A DNA stretch of 64,000 nucleotides from Neisseriaceae bacterium (lineage in GTDB: Bacteria > Pseudomonadota > Gammaproteobacteria > Burkholderiales > UBA11063), in NCBI GenBank assembly GCA_947446595.1, contig CANFGS010000003.1, positions 26,231-90,230 on the forward strand, given 5' to 3'. The stretch's first letter is position 1, and every line of letters starts with the position of its first letter. The translations under genes were made by a program, and so were the position numbers. The notes beneath the pieces are model-generated. The model searched no databases and was not told the origin of the DNA. It saw only the letters and a program-made list of their open reading frames with translations. This document shows positions 9,459 to 19,494 of the stretch, in pieces.

Positions 9459-10269
9459 ATTGTTCTGTTCTTTCAAAAAAGCCCTGATACTTGTGATTTT
9501 ATCACTTTTTATCGCTGCGTGTTCAGATAGTGATGATCCTATCAAGGAAGAAACACGTGGTTGGTCAGTGCAGCAGCTCTATGCTTCAGCTAGTGCGGCA
9601 TTAGCAAAAAAGAGTTATGATAGAGCAATTAAGCTTTATAGTGCTTTAGAATCAACGTATCCCTATGGTGTATATGCTCAGCAGGGATTGCTTGATATCG
9701 CTTATGCTTATTATCAAAATGATCAACCAGAACTAGCATTGCCGATGATAGATGAATTTATTAAAACTTATCCAACAAATACTAATATGGATTATGCTCT
9801 TTACCTTAAAGGATATATAAACTACAAAAATGATAATGGTTTATTATCAGGTTTTACTGGCCAAGATTTAGCCGAACGAGATACCAAAGGAGCTGAGGTG
9901 GCATTTGCAGCCTTTACCCAGTTGGTTAATAATTATCCAAACTCACGGTTTACTCCTGATGCTAAAGATAAGATAAACCGTTTAGTTAATGCTTTAGCTA
10001 GAGGTGAGTTATATAAAGCTCGATTTTATATGTCTATCAATGCATATTTAGCTGCAATTGGTAGATCGCAAAATGTGATTACGCATTACCCAAATACTCC
10101 ACAAGTCGAAGAGGCTTTGGCAATTCAGGTAACAGCGTATAAAAAATTAGGGCAAGATAATTTGTCAAACTCAGTACAAAAGGTGCTTTTGCTTAACTTT
10201 CCCAAAAGTGATTATACAAATCATGAATGGGTTTATGGTGATATCCCATGGTATGCTTTTTGGCGATAA
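9442..10269 (+). CDS. bamD: Outer-membrane assembly lipoprotein BamD (ComL)
   Basis: BamD is the essential TPR lipoprotein of the BAM machine that inserts beta-barrel proteins. The signal peptide is a KK pair, a hydrophobic stretch and lipobox FIAAC, giving a lipidated Cys. Five TPR-like helices follow, with YAQQGLLDIAYAYY and FPKSDYTNHEW typical of the ComL family. Start choice is uncertain: GTG 9442 or TTG 9460 both keep a complete signal; neither has a good ribosome-binding site. The 5' end overlaps divergent rluD, so its promoter must lie inside rluD coding sequence. Confidence 0.92.
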   Translation: MWGINILFCSFKKALILVILSLFIAACSDSDDPIKEETRGWSVQQLYASASAALAKKSYDRAIKLYSALESTYPYGVYAQQGLLDIAYAYYQNDQPELALPMIDEFIKTYPTNTNMDYALYLKGYINYKNDNGLLSGFTGQDLAERDTKGAEVAFAAFTQLVNNYPNSRFTPDAKDKINRLVNALARGELYKARFYMSINAYLAAIGRSQNVITHYPNTPQVEEALAIQVTAYKKLGQDNLSNSVQKVLLLNFPKSDYTNHEWVYGDIPWYAFWR

Positions 10270-10290
10270 ATGTTTTGCATGGCTCAGAAG

Positions 10291-10322
10291 GGCATAGATA
10301 CCAGCCTACGTTGGTATGACGT
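10291..10322. repeat. Short palindromic repeat, copy 1
   Basis: The sequence GGCATAGATACCAGC-CTACGTTGGTATGACG forms a hairpin with ATACCA pairing TGGTAT. It matches a second element at 43293-43324 in layout: GGCAT, A-GAT/ATGGAT, hairpin, then ATGACG. This pattern resembles small dispersed palindromic elements ending in GGGATGACG that occur in many bacterial genomes. It lies between bamD and the ligase gene and could act as a weak transcript-end structure. Confidence 0.5.
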
Positions 10323-10363
10323 ATCAAGATGTGTAATGATGTGTTTTTTAAAAGGTGTGGTGT

Positions 10364-12193
10364 ATGAATGAAAATATTGCAAATAAGTTAGCGGATAAAT
10401 TAATAGTATTATTTATCTATGCTTTGTTTATTGTTCCATTTTTAATTCCATATAGTTATTTCCCCGTGTCGAAGTTTTATTCAGAAGCTTCAGCAATGTT
10501 ATTTTCTCTTGTTATTGGAGTATTGGCTATTTATCGGGCTCCGAAAATTGGAATTTCAAGTGCTGGGATATCATGTGGACTATTTGTTATATTTTTATTA
10601 TTACAGGTTATAGTTATTCCAATTAGATTGCCTGGTATAAACCTGGATGTTGCAATGGAGTTTTTGGTTGCGGGTATTATGTCAGTTGGGATAACATCTT
10701 TACTTAATTCTGATGAAGAAATGCAAGCAAAAATCATCAAACAAATAGCATGGGCAGTATTAATTAGTGTGACTATTCAAGCTTTATATGGATTTTTACA
10801 GTATACTGGACAGGCTGCAAACTATCGAGATTATATATTATTTGGTGGTAGTAGTGACTCAAGTATATTTGGTAATATCGGGCAGAAAAATGATTATGCT
10901 GATTTTATTTCAGTTGGTATTTTTGCTTTGGCATATCTGTATTTTATTCGCCAGATTAATTTAACTGTATTTGCACTATATGCATTATTTTTTGGATTTA
11001 TCATTACAGTTAATACTTCACGTACTTCATTTGTATATTTTATTCTAGCATTATTAGCTACCCTTGGATTTATGATTTTTAACCGCAAAAAACACCTAAC
11101 AAATAATAGACAGGTATTGGTTTTGATTTTGTCTATGATTGTGGGATTATTTATATTAGAAGCTTTTTTGCCTAAAATAATAGCAGCTTTGTCAACTAGT
11201 CATGCCGATGCTAATTCTGGCTTATATAGATTTAGTGAAGGTAGTATCAGTCAATCAACGTATAGACGTTTTTATGAGTGGTACAAGGATATTATTATTT
11301 TTATCCACCATCCTATTTTTGGGATTGGCTGGTACCAGTATCCTCATGAAGCAATTTATCTAATGAATACCGAACGTTTTATGTATATTCCTGCAAATTC
11401 TGCACTATATACTCATAGCCACAATAGTCCATTAAATATTTTGGCTGAGACTGGAATAGTTGGATTTGCAATAACAATGATATATGGTTTTGGATATTCA
11501 TTATATCGGATGTTTAAGAACTTTAACAATTATCATACATTATTTGTTGCTTTTATGATACTGACGATTTTTGGTCAAAGTTTCTTTCAGTACCCATTAT
11601 GGTATGCATATTTTTTGATGTTTTTTATATTATTTTTATCACTTGATAAACCTATCTATCAAATTGATAACTCAAAAATAATTAAAGGAATTGCAACTTT
11701 AGTTTTGCTGGTGTTTTTAGGGGTTGGTTATTCAAATATCCAAACTTATAATCAAATGTTAACTTATACTCAAGTTCCTGAAGATGCTGATGATTATGCT
11801 AATAACCTGCAGCAACTAGAAAAATTTGCTGATAGTAGCTCAATATGGGCAATGCCGGCACTTTTAGTGATGGACAATTATATATTACCTACATCACCAA
11901 AAACAAATGCTGCAATGTCACCACAAGACCAAGCTAAATATATTGATAAATTAGCCAATGTAGTACCATATCCAGGGGCTATTTTCAAACAAATTATTAG
12001 CCATAAGGTTATTGGTGATACCAAAGGTTCTTTGGCTTATGCTAATTTATTAGCTCATGCTTTTCCATACTTTAAAGATAAATTTGCTGACCAATTGCAA
12101 TCAAGTCCAGCATTTAGTGATGAAGTAGCAGCAATACGTGGTTTTCAATATGAAGATAGATCAATATTTGCTAAGAAATTACATAAAGATTAA
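10364..12193 (+). CDS. PglL/WaaL-type O-oligosaccharyltransferase or O-antigen ligase (Wzy_C)
   Basis: A 609-residue inner-membrane protein with about 12 hydrophobic helices. The Wzy_C segment contains the large periplasmic loop with GIGWYQYPHEA and HSHNSPLNILAETGIVGF; this histidine-bearing motif is characteristic of the WaaL/PglL ligase superfamily. A C-terminal soluble part after about residue 450 resembles Wzy_C_2. Such enzymes transfer lipid-linked glycan either to lipid A-core or to proteins such as pilin; the PglL_A-like N-terminus favours the protein-glycosylating class but does not prove it. ATG 10364 has AAGGTG upstream. It could be the acceptor step for the polysaccharide island 11 kb away. 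Confidence 0.82.
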   Translation: MNENIANKLADKLIVLFIYALFIVPFLIPYSYFPVSKFYSEASAMLFSLVIGVLAIYRAPKIGISSAGISCGLFVIFLLLQVIVIPIRLPGINLDVAMEFLVAGIMSVGITSLLNSDEEMQAKIIKQIAWAVLISVTIQALYGFLQYTGQAANYRDYILFGGSSDSSIFGNIGQKNDYADFISVGIFALAYLYFIRQINLTVFALYALFFGFIITVNTSRTSFVYFILALLATLGFMIFNRKKHLTNNRQVLVLILSMIVGLFILEAFLPKIIAALSTSHADANSGLYRFSEGSISQSTYRRFYEWYKDIIIFIHHPIFGIGWYQYPHEAIYLMNTERFMYIPANSALYTHSHNSPLNILAETGIVGFAITMIYGFGYSLYRMFKNFNNYHTLFVAFMILTIFGQSFFQYPLWYAYFLMFFILFLSLDKPIYQIDNSKIIKGIATLVLLVFLGVGYSNIQTYNQMLTYTQVPEDADDYANNLQQLEKFADSSSIWAMPALLVMDNYILPTSPKTNAAMSPQDQAKYIDKLANVVPYPGAIFKQIISHKVIGDTKGSLAYANLLAHAFPYFKDKFADQLQSSPAFSDEVAAIRGFQYEDRSIFAKKLHKD

Positions 12194-12207
12194 TATTTAA
12201 CAAAGTA

Positions 12208-12230
12208 GGTTGTCTTTACGGCAGCCTTTA
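12208..12230 (+). terminator. Weak hairpin terminator before clpP
   Basis: GGTTGTC (12208-12214) can pair with GGCAGCC (12220-12226) around loop TTTAC, including G-T pairs, followed by TTTATATAAAA. It lies 15 bases after the ligase stop and 31 before clpP. The stem is imperfect and the T-tract short, so read-through is likely. Confidence 0.35.
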
Positions 12231-12256
12231 TATAAAACAAGATAAGGATTGTAAGA

Positions 12257-12880
12257 ATGGATATTGTAGCTAATAATTTTGTACCTGTAGTTGTAGAGCA
12301 AAGTGCTAGGGGTGAGCGTTCGTTTGATATATACTCGCGACTTTTACGGGAACGAATTATATTTTTGGTTGGTGAAGTAAATGACCAAACGGCTAATGTA
12401 GTTGTTGCTCAAATGTTATTTCTTGAAGCTGAAAACCCAGATAAGGATATTTATTTTTATATAAATTCTCCAGGTGGTTCAGTTACAGCAGGGATGTCGA
12501 TTTATGATACTATGAATTTTGTAAAATGTGATGTTAATACCTTATGTATTGGACAAGCTTGTAGTATGGGGGCTTTTTTGTTGTCTGCTGGTACTAAGGG
12601 TAAACGTTTTGCACTACCTAGTTCACGAATTATGATTCATCAGCCTTTAGGCGGGTTTCAAGGGCAGGCTTCAGATATAGAAATTCATGCAAAAAATATT
12701 TTATTCATGAAACAGCATTTGAATGAATTATTGGCGGAACATACAGGGCAAACCCTTGAAAAAGTGCAGAATGATACTGATAGGGATAATTTTATGACGT
12801 CAATTGAGGCCTCCGAATATGGATTAATCGACTCAGTTTTAAATAATAGACGTGAATTAGATAAGGAAAATGTTAAATGA
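12257..12880 (+). CDS. clpP: ATP-dependent Clp protease proteolytic subunit
   Basis: Serine peptidase that forms the double-ring chamber of ClpXP. The catalytic triad is visible as S103 in the [11 protein letters not shown] segment, H128 in MIHQPLGG and D177 in the NDTDRDNF stretch, with spacing identical to the E. coli enzyme. At 207 residues it is full length. An AAGGATTG ribosome-binding site precedes ATG 12257. It overlaps clpX by four bases (ATGA), giving translational coupling of protease and unfoldase. Confidence 0.97.
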   Translation: MDIVANNFVPVVVEQSARGERSFDIYSRLLRERIIFLVGEVNDQTANVVVAQMLFLEAENPDKDIYFYINSPGGSVTAGMSIYDTMNFVKCDVNTLCIGQACSMGAFLLSAGTKGKRFALPSSRIMIHQPLGGFQGQASDIEIHAKNILFMKQHLNELLAEHTGQTLEKVQNDTDRDNFMTSIEASEYGLIDSVLNNRRELDKENVK

Positions 12881-14106
12881 TAAATAAGCATTGTGCCTTT
12901 TGTGGGCGTGGTGAAAAGCAAGTTGCACATCTAATTGAGGGCAACGAGGGCTTTATTTGTAATGATTGTATAAATAACTGTGTGGCAATTTTAAAAAACT
13001 CAGTGGAAGCTAATAAAAATTCTGAATTTGCTACTTTTAAACCAGCACCAACGCCTAAAGAGATTAAAGCTGAGCTTGATAAATACGTTATTGGTCAAGA
13101 ACACGCTAAGAAAATTTTAGCTGTCTCAGTATACAACCATTATAAGAGAATTGGCGATATGACTGATGACGGAGTTGAATTGGCTAAAAGTAATATTTTA
13201 TTAATTGGACCAACTGGTTCGGGTAAAACACTATTAGCTCAGACTTTGGCTCGCTTTCTTGATGTGCCATTCGCTATTGCGGATGCTACCACTTTGACTG
13301 AAGCTGGATATGTAGGAGATGATGTAGAGAATGTATTAGTAAGGCTATTACAAAGCTGTGATTTTGATGTAAAAAAAGCTCAAAAAGGCATTATATATAT
13401 TGATGAGATAGATAAGATTGCTCGTAAATCAGAAAATACTTCGATTACGCGTGACGTTTCTGGTGAAGGCGTGCAGCAAGCTCTTCTAAAACTAGTTGAG
13501 GGAACGGTAGCTAATGTACCGCCTCAAGGTGGGCGTAAGCATCCGGGGCGTGAAATGATTGCTATTGATACTAGTAATATACTATTTATTTGTGGCGGTG
13601 CATTTGATGGTTTAGAAAAAATTGTCCAGATGCGAAGTACAAAATCTGGTATTGGTTTTGGAGCTCAGGTGGTTTCTAAAGATAATGTTGCTAATAAAAA
13701 TAAATACTTGATGGAAGCACAGCCGCATGACTTGGTTCGTTTTGGTCTTATCCCTGAGTTTATTGGAAGACTTCCAGTACACGCAGTGCTATCTGAACTT
13801 GATGAAGATAGTTTAATAGCAATTTTGACTGAACCCAAAAATGCTCTTATCAAGCAATATGCTAAATTATTTAGAATACAAAATATCGAGTTATCTTTTG
13901 ATAAAGAAGCGATACATGCAGTTGCCAAAAAAGCACTCAGCCGTAAGACTGGGGCGAGGGGGTTACGTTCGATATTAGAGAGTATACTACTTGAGACAAT
14001 GTATGAGTTACCAACTATGGAAAACGTTTCGAAGATTACTATTACAAAAGCTGTAGTTGATGACAATGATCAACCATTAGTTACCAACCTAGAAGCGGTA
14101 TCATAG
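12877..14106 (+). CDS. clpX: ClpX ATPase, specificity subunit of ClpXP
   Basis: AAA+ unfoldase that selects substrates and feeds ClpP. The N-terminal zinc-binding domain has CAFC and CNDC pairs (residues 5-35). The Walker A is GPTGSGKT, Walker [11 protein letters not shown], and the sensor and pore motifs GYVGDDVE and [10 protein letters not shown] are present, as is the IGF-type loop (GIGFGA) that docks onto ClpP. At 409 residues it is slightly shorter than E. coli ClpX at the C-terminus. It is co-transcribed with clpP. Confidence 0.97.
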   Translation: MINKHCAFCGRGEKQVAHLIEGNEGFICNDCINNCVAILKNSVEANKNSEFATFKPAPTPKEIKAELDKYVIGQEHAKKILAVSVYNHYKRIGDMTDDGVELAKSNILLIGPTGSGKTLLAQTLARFLDVPFAIADATTLTEAGYVGDDVENVLVRLLQSCDFDVKKAQKGIIYIDEIDKIARKSENTSITRDVSGEGVQQALLKLVEGTVANVPPQGGRKHPGREMIAIDTSNILFICGGAFDGLEKIVQMRSTKSGIGFGAQVVSKDNVANKNKYLMEAQPHDLVRFGLIPEFIGRLPVHAVLSELDEDSLIAILTEPKNALIKQYAKLFRIQNIELSFDKEAIHAVAKKALSRKTGARGLRSILESILLETMYELPTMENVSKITITKAVVDDNDQPLVTNLEAVS

Positions 14107-14122
14107 TATTTGTTTAATACTA

Positions 14123-14151
14123 TTGCTTATTTTTAGAGTATCGGTTATAAT
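14123..14151 (+). promoter_or_regulatory. Predicted sigma-70 promoter upstream of rimP
   Basis: TTGCTT at 14123-14128 and a perfect TATAAT at 14146-14151 are separated by 17 bases. The site lies 20 bases after the clpX stop and about 65 before rimP. It would start transcription near 14158, just ahead of the terminator-like hairpin at 14171, so that hairpin would lie in the leader of the rimP operon. Confidence 0.6.
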
Positions 14152-14170
14152 AATGTATTAGAGTTAAGGT

Positions 14171-14197
14171 GAGCCTGTTCAGGCTCGCTTTTTTTTG
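14171..14197 (+). terminator. Rho-independent terminator or attenuator between clpX and rimP
   Basis: GAGCCTG and CAGGCTC form a GC-rich seven-base inverted repeat with almost no loop (realistically GAGCC pairing GGCTC), followed by CG and a run of eight T. This is a canonical intrinsic terminator. It ends transcripts from clpPX, and because a promoter-like sequence lies just upstream it may also attenuate the rimP-nusA operon. Confidence 0.85.
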
Positions 14198-14217
14198 TTT
14201 TATAAAGAATTAAAGCT

Positions 14218-14661
14218 ATGAAATTAAATACAATATTGGAACAAACAGTACCTGGCTTAGGGTACGAGCTTGTTGATGTAGAGATTGCTCCATCAAAGCT
14301 TGTTAGGGTTTATATCGATAAAGAGGGTGGAATTACGATTGAGGACTGTGAGATTGTATCCAATCATTTAAGTAAGTTATTATTAGTTGAAGAAATTGCT
14401 TTTAATCGATTGGAAGTATCATCTCCCGGGATTGAACGACCTTTAAAGAAAATTGAAGATTATATTCGATTTAAAGATCGGGTTGCAAAAGTAAAAACTC
14501 GTGAACTAATAAATGGAGAAAAGGTATTTCAAGGCGTTATTAATTCTGTAGAAGATAATACGATAGTACTTGGACTTGAAAATGGTAATACGGTTAATAT
14601 TGATTTTTCGATTATAAGCCGTGCAAGGTTAATTTTTGAATTTAAAAAAGCGAAAGGGTAA
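14218..14661 (+). CDS. rimP: Ribosome maturation factor RimP
   Basis: Needed for maturation of the 30S subunit. The 147-residue protein has the N-terminal alpha/beta domain with GYELVDVEI, the EDCEIVSNHLSKLL segment and the signature LEVSSPGIERPL, then a C-terminal SH3-like barrel (GEKVFQGVINS). It is first in the rimP-nusA-infB-rbfA-truB order, with two bases separating it from nusA. Confidence 0.96.
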   Translation: MKLNTILEQTVPGLGYELVDVEIAPSKLVRVYIDKEGGITIEDCEIVSNHLSKLLLVEEIAFNRLEVSSPGIERPLKKIEDYIRFKDRVAKVKTRELINGEKVFQGVINSVEDNTIVLGLENGNTVNIDFSIISRARLIFEFKKAKG

Positions 14662-14663
14662 GA

Positions 14664-16148
14664 ATGAGTAAGGAAGTCTTGTTACTGGTTGATGTATTAG
14701 CCAAAGAAAAAAATTTGGATAAGGAAGTTGTTTTTGAAAGCCTTGAAAAAGCTCTTGCTATTGCAACCAAAAAAAGTTATGAAGGTGAATTCCCAGAAAT
14801 TGACGTATTAATTGATCGTAATACAGGAAAATATAAGACTATTCGTAAATGGAATGTTGTTAGCGATGTCGATTTTTATGATGATGATAAAGAGTTATCG
14901 TTAAGTGATGCTATCGAAAAATACGGAGAAGCTGAAATTGGTGATAGTATTGAAGATGAGATTGCTAATATCGATTTAGGGCGTGTTTCTGCCCAAACAG
15001 CCAGAAATATTATCGCTCAAGGAATCAAAGATGCAGAGCGTGAACAAGTTCTAAATGAATACTTATCACGTAATCGCGGGGTTGTTATTGGTAAAGTTCG
15101 TAAATTTGAACGCGGTAATGTTATTGTTGATTGTGGTCGTGTTGAAGCTATCATTATGAAGAATGATTTAATCCCACGTGAAGTACTGCAACCAGGTGAT
15201 CAAGTTAAAGGCTATCTTGATAAGAATGATCTAGTAGTTAAAAACGGTCGTATTTCTATTAGTCGAGCGAGCAGTGAGTTTTTGGCAAAGCTTTTGGAAA
15301 ATAATATCCCAGAAGTTGCTTCAGGTCGTGTAGAAGTTAAAGCAATTGCTCGTGAACCAGGTATTCGTGCTAAAGTATCAGTTACTACAACTGACTCAAG
15401 AATAGACGCTAAAGGTGCGTGTATTGGTTTTAGAAATCAAAGGGTGGATAGTGTGTCAGCTGAATTAGCTGGTGAAAATATTGATATTATTGACTATGAT
15501 GCTGATTTAGCTCAATATGCTATCAATGCTCTAGCTCCTGCTGAAATTGAAAGTATTGTTGTTGACGAAGAAAAAAGAGTTATTGAAGTAATCGTTGATG
15601 ATGAGAAGCTTGGTGCAGCAATTGGTCCTGATGGGGTGAATGTGCGTTTGGCTGGGCGCTTGGTTGGCTGTATAATCAATGTTTTTGGTAAATCTGAGGC
15701 GGATACTATTCATAGTGGTGAGCGCGTTGATTTGATAAAAATGTTTAATTTAGCTCTTGACGTGGATGATGAAATTTCTGAGATTTTGGTTGATAATGGC
15801 TTTAGTACTCTTGATGAAGTGGCCTATGTTGATATCAATGACTTAACTTCAATTGAAGAATTTGATGAAGATATCGCATCTCAATTACAAGAAAGAGCAA
15901 AAAATAAGGTGTTATCTAAAACTATTTTACATAAAGATGCTATGGATAAATTAGCTCTTGAATTAAATAGTATAGTTAAATTCTCACGTGATGTTCTTTT
16001 GAAATTAGCAGAAGCGAATATTAAATCAATTATGGATTTTGCTGATTTATCGGGTGATGAATTAATGGAAATTATAAGTATAGATTTAGATACCGCAAAT
16101 AAACTGGTATTAAAGGCGCGTGAGGCATCCGGCTATTTTAATGAATAA
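14664..16148 (+). CDS. nusA: Transcription termination/antitermination factor NusA
   Basis: Binds RNA polymerase and nascent RNA, controlling pausing, termination and antitermination. The 494 residues run in family order: polymerase-binding N-terminal domain (about 1-125), S1 domain (about 135-200, [21 protein letters not shown]), two KH domains (about 200-345, including [21 protein letters not shown] and [15 protein letters not shown]), and two C-terminal acidic AR repeats (about 360-494, with [14 protein letters not shown]). It is a long, proteobacterial-type NusA. NusA often autoregulates this operon, which makes the upstream hairpin relevant. Confidence 0.97.
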   Translation: MSKEVLLLVDVLAKEKNLDKEVVFESLEKALAIATKKSYEGEFPEIDVLIDRNTGKYKTIRKWNVVSDVDFYDDDKELSLSDAIEKYGEAEIGDSIEDEIANIDLGRVSAQTARNIIAQGIKDAEREQVLNEYLSRNRGVVIGKVRKFERGNVIVDCGRVEAIIMKNDLIPREVLQPGDQVKGYLDKNDLVVKNGRISISRASSEFLAKLLENNIPEVASGRVEVKAIAREPGIRAKVSVTTTDSRIDAKGACIGFRNQRVDSVSAELAGENIDIIDYDADLAQYAINALAPAEIESIVVDEEKRVIEVIVDDEKLGAAIGPDGVNVRLAGRLVGCIINVFGKSEADTIHSGERVDLIKMFNLALDVDDEISEILVDNGFSTLDEVAYVDINDLTSIEEFDEDIASQLQERAKNKVLSKTILHKDAMDKLALELNSIVKFSRDVLLKLAEANIKSIMDFADLSGDELMEIISIDLDTANKLVLKAREASGYFNE

Positions 16149-16158
16149 GGTGATTAAT

Positions 16159-18663
16159 ATGTCAAGAACAATTAATGAATTTGCAGAAGAGCTAGGCGTA
16201 GATCATAATATACTGATTGCAAATCTCGCTCAATCAGGAATAATTAAAACCGGAACTGATGAAGTATCTCCTGAAGATAAAGCAAAACTTATTGCGTTTT
16301 TAGGAAGTGCCCAAACCAGTAAGCCAAAATTATCTTTAGGTAAGAAAAAACCTACTGAAGCTAAGGTTGAAGATATAAAACCATCTTCGAAAACCCTTGA
16401 TGGTGGTAAAGTTAAAGTTGAAATTAAACGTAAAAAGACTCTAGTGCGTAATTTTGCTACAAAAGAAGAACCGCAACCAATAGTAGAAGAGACCGTTGTT
16501 GAAGCTCTTAAGGTAGAAGAGGCTCCTTCTCAAGAGCTAAAAGCTGAGGTTGTAGCAGAAGTGGTCGCACCAACTGTAATGGATGTTGAAGTAGAGAAAC
16601 CTGCTAAATCTAAAGTTAAATTTGAGACTGATGAAGAGCAGGATGCTAGAAAAGGCAAGGCTTCATTTAGCAAATTAGTTAAAAAACCGCAAAAAATGAA
16701 AGTTATTGGCAAGACTGACTCTAGTATTGACGATGGGGTTATAGAAGATGTTGATGTTAACGATATTATTAACATAGTACCTGATGTTCCAGTTGCAGTT
16801 CCGGTGATTGATACGTATAGACCAAAACATACGCACAATCATCGTCCTGATAAACCGCGACATATTAAAATGCCAAAAGTGCAGGAGTTTCAAAAACCAG
16901 ATAAACCACAACAATTAGAAATTAGTATTCCTGAAATGATTACGGTTAGCGAATTAGCCCACAAAATGTCGGTTAAAGCTTCAGAAGTTATTAAGAACCT
17001 AATGAAAATGGGTATGATGGTAACAATTAATCAATCACTTGATCAAGATACTGCGGTTCTTATGGTTGAAGAATTAGGCCATATAGCTAAACTTAGTAAA
17101 GCGGATGATCCAGAGAGCTTTTTAGAAGATGTTATTAAACGTGAAGAGTCTGATTTAGTCCATCGGGCACCGATTGTTACTATTATGGGTCACGTTGACC
17201 ATGGTAAGACATCATTACTTGATTATATTCGTAAGGCTAAAGTAGCTCGCGGTGAAGCTGGTGGTATTACTCAGCATATTGGAGCTTACCATGTTGATAC
17301 TGGACATGGGATTATTACATTTTTAGATACTCCAGGTCATGAAGCATTTACTCAGTTAAGAGCTCGTGGTGCACAACTAACTGATATAGTTATTTTGGTG
17401 GTTGCGGCTGATGATGGTGTAATGCCTCAAACTATTGAAGCGATACATCACGCAAAAGCTGCTGGCGTGCCTGTAGTTGTTGCAATTAATAAAATGGATA
17501 AGCCTGATGCAACACCAGATAAAGTTAAGCAAGAACTTACTCAATACGAAATCGTAACTGAGGAATGGGGTGGAGATGTAATGTGCGTACCAATTTCAGC
17601 ACTTACAGGTATGGGTATAGATAATCTTCTTGATACTATTTTATTACAAGCAGAAGTGTTAGAACTAAAAGCTCCAATTAATGCTCCAGCAAAAGCTGTA
17701 GTGATAGAGTCAAGACTTGATAAAGGTCGCGGGTCTGTTGTGACAGTTTTGGTTCAAAGTGGTACCCTTCGCCGTGGTGATATGGTTTTAGCTGGAACTA
17801 CTTATGGTAAGGTTCGTGCCATGATAGATGAACTTGGGCGTCAAGTTAATGTTGCAGGCCCGTCTATTCCCGTTGAGCTATTAGGTTTAGCTGATGTACC
17901 ATCTGCTGGGGACGATATGATAGTTGTTAGTGATGAGAGAAAAGCTCGTGAAATTGCTGCTTTTAGACATGATAAGCAACGTCAAGAAAAATTAGCACGT
18001 CAACAAAGTGCCAAATTAGAAAATCTGTTCTCAGGAATTAATGAAGGGGTGGTGCAAAATATACCAGTAATTATTAAATCTGATGTACAGGGGTCTTTTG
18101 AAGCGATAACTGGCTCTCTTGAGAGATTATCAACAGGTGAAATTAAAGTTCAAGTTATCCATGCTGCAGTCGGTGGGATAAATGAATCCGATATTAACTT
18201 AGCTAATGCTTCAAATGCGTTGGTGATTGGATTTAACACTCGGGCTGATTCTAATGCCAAAAAACTTGCTGAAGCAAATGGTATTGAGATACGTTATTAT
18301 AATATTATTTATGAAATTATTGATGATGTTAAAGCTGCTATGACAGGTATGTTATCGCCTGAGAAGAAAGAAATAATTACGGGTAATGTATCAATTCGTC
18401 AACTCTTTAGTGTGGGTAAACTAGTAATTGCCGGTTGTATGGTAACTGATGGTATTATTAAACGGAATTCAAAAATTAGATTAATTCGTGATAGTATGGT
18501 AATTCACGATGGCGAATTGAGCTCTTTGAAGCGTTTTAAAGATGATGCTAAAGAAGTTAAATCTGGTTATGAATGTGGTCTATCATTGAGTGATTATAAT
18601 GATCTTAAAGAAGGTGATATATTAGAAGCTTATGAAATTACTGAAGTTAAACGTACGCTTTAA
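16159..18663 (+). CDS. infB: Translation initiation factor IF-2
   Basis: GTPase that places initiator fMet-tRNA on the 30S subunit. ATG 16159 (MSRTINEF) has AAGGTGA upstream and is preferred to earlier starts inside nusA, giving 834 residues. It has an IF2_N domain ([14 protein letters not shown]), a Lys/Glu/Val-rich linker (about 50-260) and a second IF2_N-like domain (TVSELAHKM). The GTPase domain carries [17 protein letters not shown] and NKMDK; domains II-IV complete the protein. The start lies 11 bases after the nusA stop. Confidence 0.97.
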   Translation: MSRTINEFAEELGVDHNILIANLAQSGIIKTGTDEVSPEDKAKLIAFLGSAQTSKPKLSLGKKKPTEAKVEDIKPSSKTLDGGKVKVEIKRKKTLVRNFATKEEPQPIVEETVVEALKVEEAPSQELKAEVVAEVVAPTVMDVEVEKPAKSKVKFETDEEQDARKGKASFSKLVKKPQKMKVIGKTDSSIDDGVIEDVDVNDIINIVPDVPVAVPVIDTYRPKHTHNHRPDKPRHIKMPKVQEFQKPDKPQQLEISIPEMITVSELAHKMSVKASEVIKNLMKMGMMVTINQSLDQDTAVLMVEELGHIAKLSKADDPESFLEDVIKREESDLVHRAPIVTIMGHVDHGKTSLLDYIRKAKVARGEAGGITQHIGAYHVDTGHGIITFLDTPGHEAFTQLRARGAQLTDIVILVVAADDGVMPQTIEAIHHAKAAGVPVVVAINKMDKPDATPDKVKQELTQYEIVTEEWGGDVMCVPISALTGMGIDNLLDTILLQAEVLELKAPINAPAKAVVIESRLDKGRGSVVTVLVQSGTLRRGDMVLAGTTYGKVRAMIDELGRQVNVAGPSIPVELLGLADVPSAGDDMIVVSDERKAREIAAFRHDKQRQEKLARQQSAKLENLFSGINEGVVQNIPVIIKSDVQGSFEAITGSLERLSTGEIKVQVIHAAVGGINESDINLANASNALVIGFNTRADSNAKKLAEANGIEIRYYNIIYEIIDDVKAAMTGMLSPEKKEIITGNVSIRQLFSVGKLVIAGCMVTDGIIKRNSKIRLIRDSMVIHDGELSSLKRFKDDAKEVKSGYECGLSLSDYNDLKEGDILEAYEITEVKRTL

Positions 18664-19060
18664 TATTATTCTTGGCATATACGTGCTACTAACTTCATTT
18701 TTAGTTAGTAGCTGTGCTACTTTATATGGTCAAAATAATCGTGAGGTAACAGTTCATTCAATACCAGATGGTGCCAAACTATATATGAATGGTGTTGAGT
18801 ATGGTATGACACCTACTTCAATAATATTGCCGAGTGTGGGATACTCTCATCAAAAGCTTACGCTTAAAAAAACAGGATATGAAGATCAAGATTTTTTTGT
18901 TGAAACTGAGTTTCAAAACGTAGGGTATTGGAATTTGATAGTATTACCCGCATTTTTAATTGATCTTGGAACTGGATATATGTATAAAATAAAACCTGGA
19001 TATTATAATTTTAGTATACAACTAGAAAGTAATGAGTATTTTGAAAGTGCGGTTAAATAA
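18632..19060 (+). CDS. Small PEGA-like outer-membrane lipoprotein, unknown function
   Basis: A 142-residue protein with a lipoprotein signal ([11 protein letters not shown], hydrophobic core, lipobox LVSSC, Cys at about residue 28). The mature part begins [26 protein letters not shown], a PEGA-like fold seen in many surface proteins, and [10 protein letters not shown] is typical of it. A hydrophobic stretch ([22 protein letters not shown]) lies near residue 105-125. The gene overlaps the end of infB by 32 bases and its stop overlaps the rbfA ATG by one. It is inserted within a normally conserved operon. No function can be assigned. Confidence 0.7.
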   Translation: MKLLKLNVRFNIILGIYVLLTSFLVSSCATLYGQNNREVTVHSIPDGAKLYMNGVEYGMTPTSIILPSVGYSHQKLTLKKTGYEDQDFFVETEFQNVGYWNLIVLPAFLIDLGTGYMYKIKPGYYNFSIQLESNEYFESAVK

Positions 19061-19449
19061 TGCGTAGATATAGTCACGGTAGAAGTCAAAGGATTGCTGA
19101 TCAAATCCAAAAAGATGTAGTAGATATACTACGCCAAAAAGTTAGAGACCCTCGTATTGTTTGGGTAACTATTAATGATGTTGAAGTAACAGATGATAAT
19201 ACATGGGCCAAGATATATTGGACTGTTCTTCAAGAAGAAAAACGTGATGAGGTAACAAAAGCGCTTGATTCTGCGAAGACTTTTATTCGTTCGGAATTAT
19301 CCAAAGGCTTTAGAACCTATACAATCCCGCAACTTAAGTTTATCTATGATGAGTCAATGATGCGTGGTACCAATATGTTAAATGTCCTAAATAAAGTCAA
19401 AGAAGAATTCAGCGATGATGAAGATGAGGATATTCAGCCTCAAGAGTAG
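19060..19449 (+). CDS. rbfA: Ribosome-binding factor A
   Basis: Binds the 30S subunit late in assembly near 16S helix 1. The 129-residue protein has the KH-like fold with RIADQIQKDVVDILRQKVRDPRI at the N-terminus, VTINDVEVTDDNTWAKIYW in the middle and PQLKFIYDESMMRG near the end. The C-terminus is acidic (DDEDEDIQ). It follows the small lipoprotein gene by a one-base overlap (TAATG). Confidence 0.95.
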   Translation: MRRYSHGRSQRIADQIQKDVVDILRQKVRDPRIVWVTINDVEVTDDNTWAKIYWTVLQEEKRDEVTKALDSAKTFIRSELSKGFRTYTIPQLKFIYDESMMRGTNMLNVLNKVKEEFSDDEDEDIQPQE

Positions 19450-19494
19450 AAATATATTAAGCTATGCTTTTTTATTAAGTGGTTGGGATTTATT

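Noticed and set aside
9459..9545. Longer RluD start at 9545
   Set aside because: It lies inside bamD coding sequence and adds 29 residues without family similarity; ATG 9458 is adequate.
16530..16838. Minus-strand open frame opposite the infB linker
   Set aside because: Low-complexity Ser/Thr-rich shadow of the Lys/Glu/Val-rich linker codons; no start context or family.
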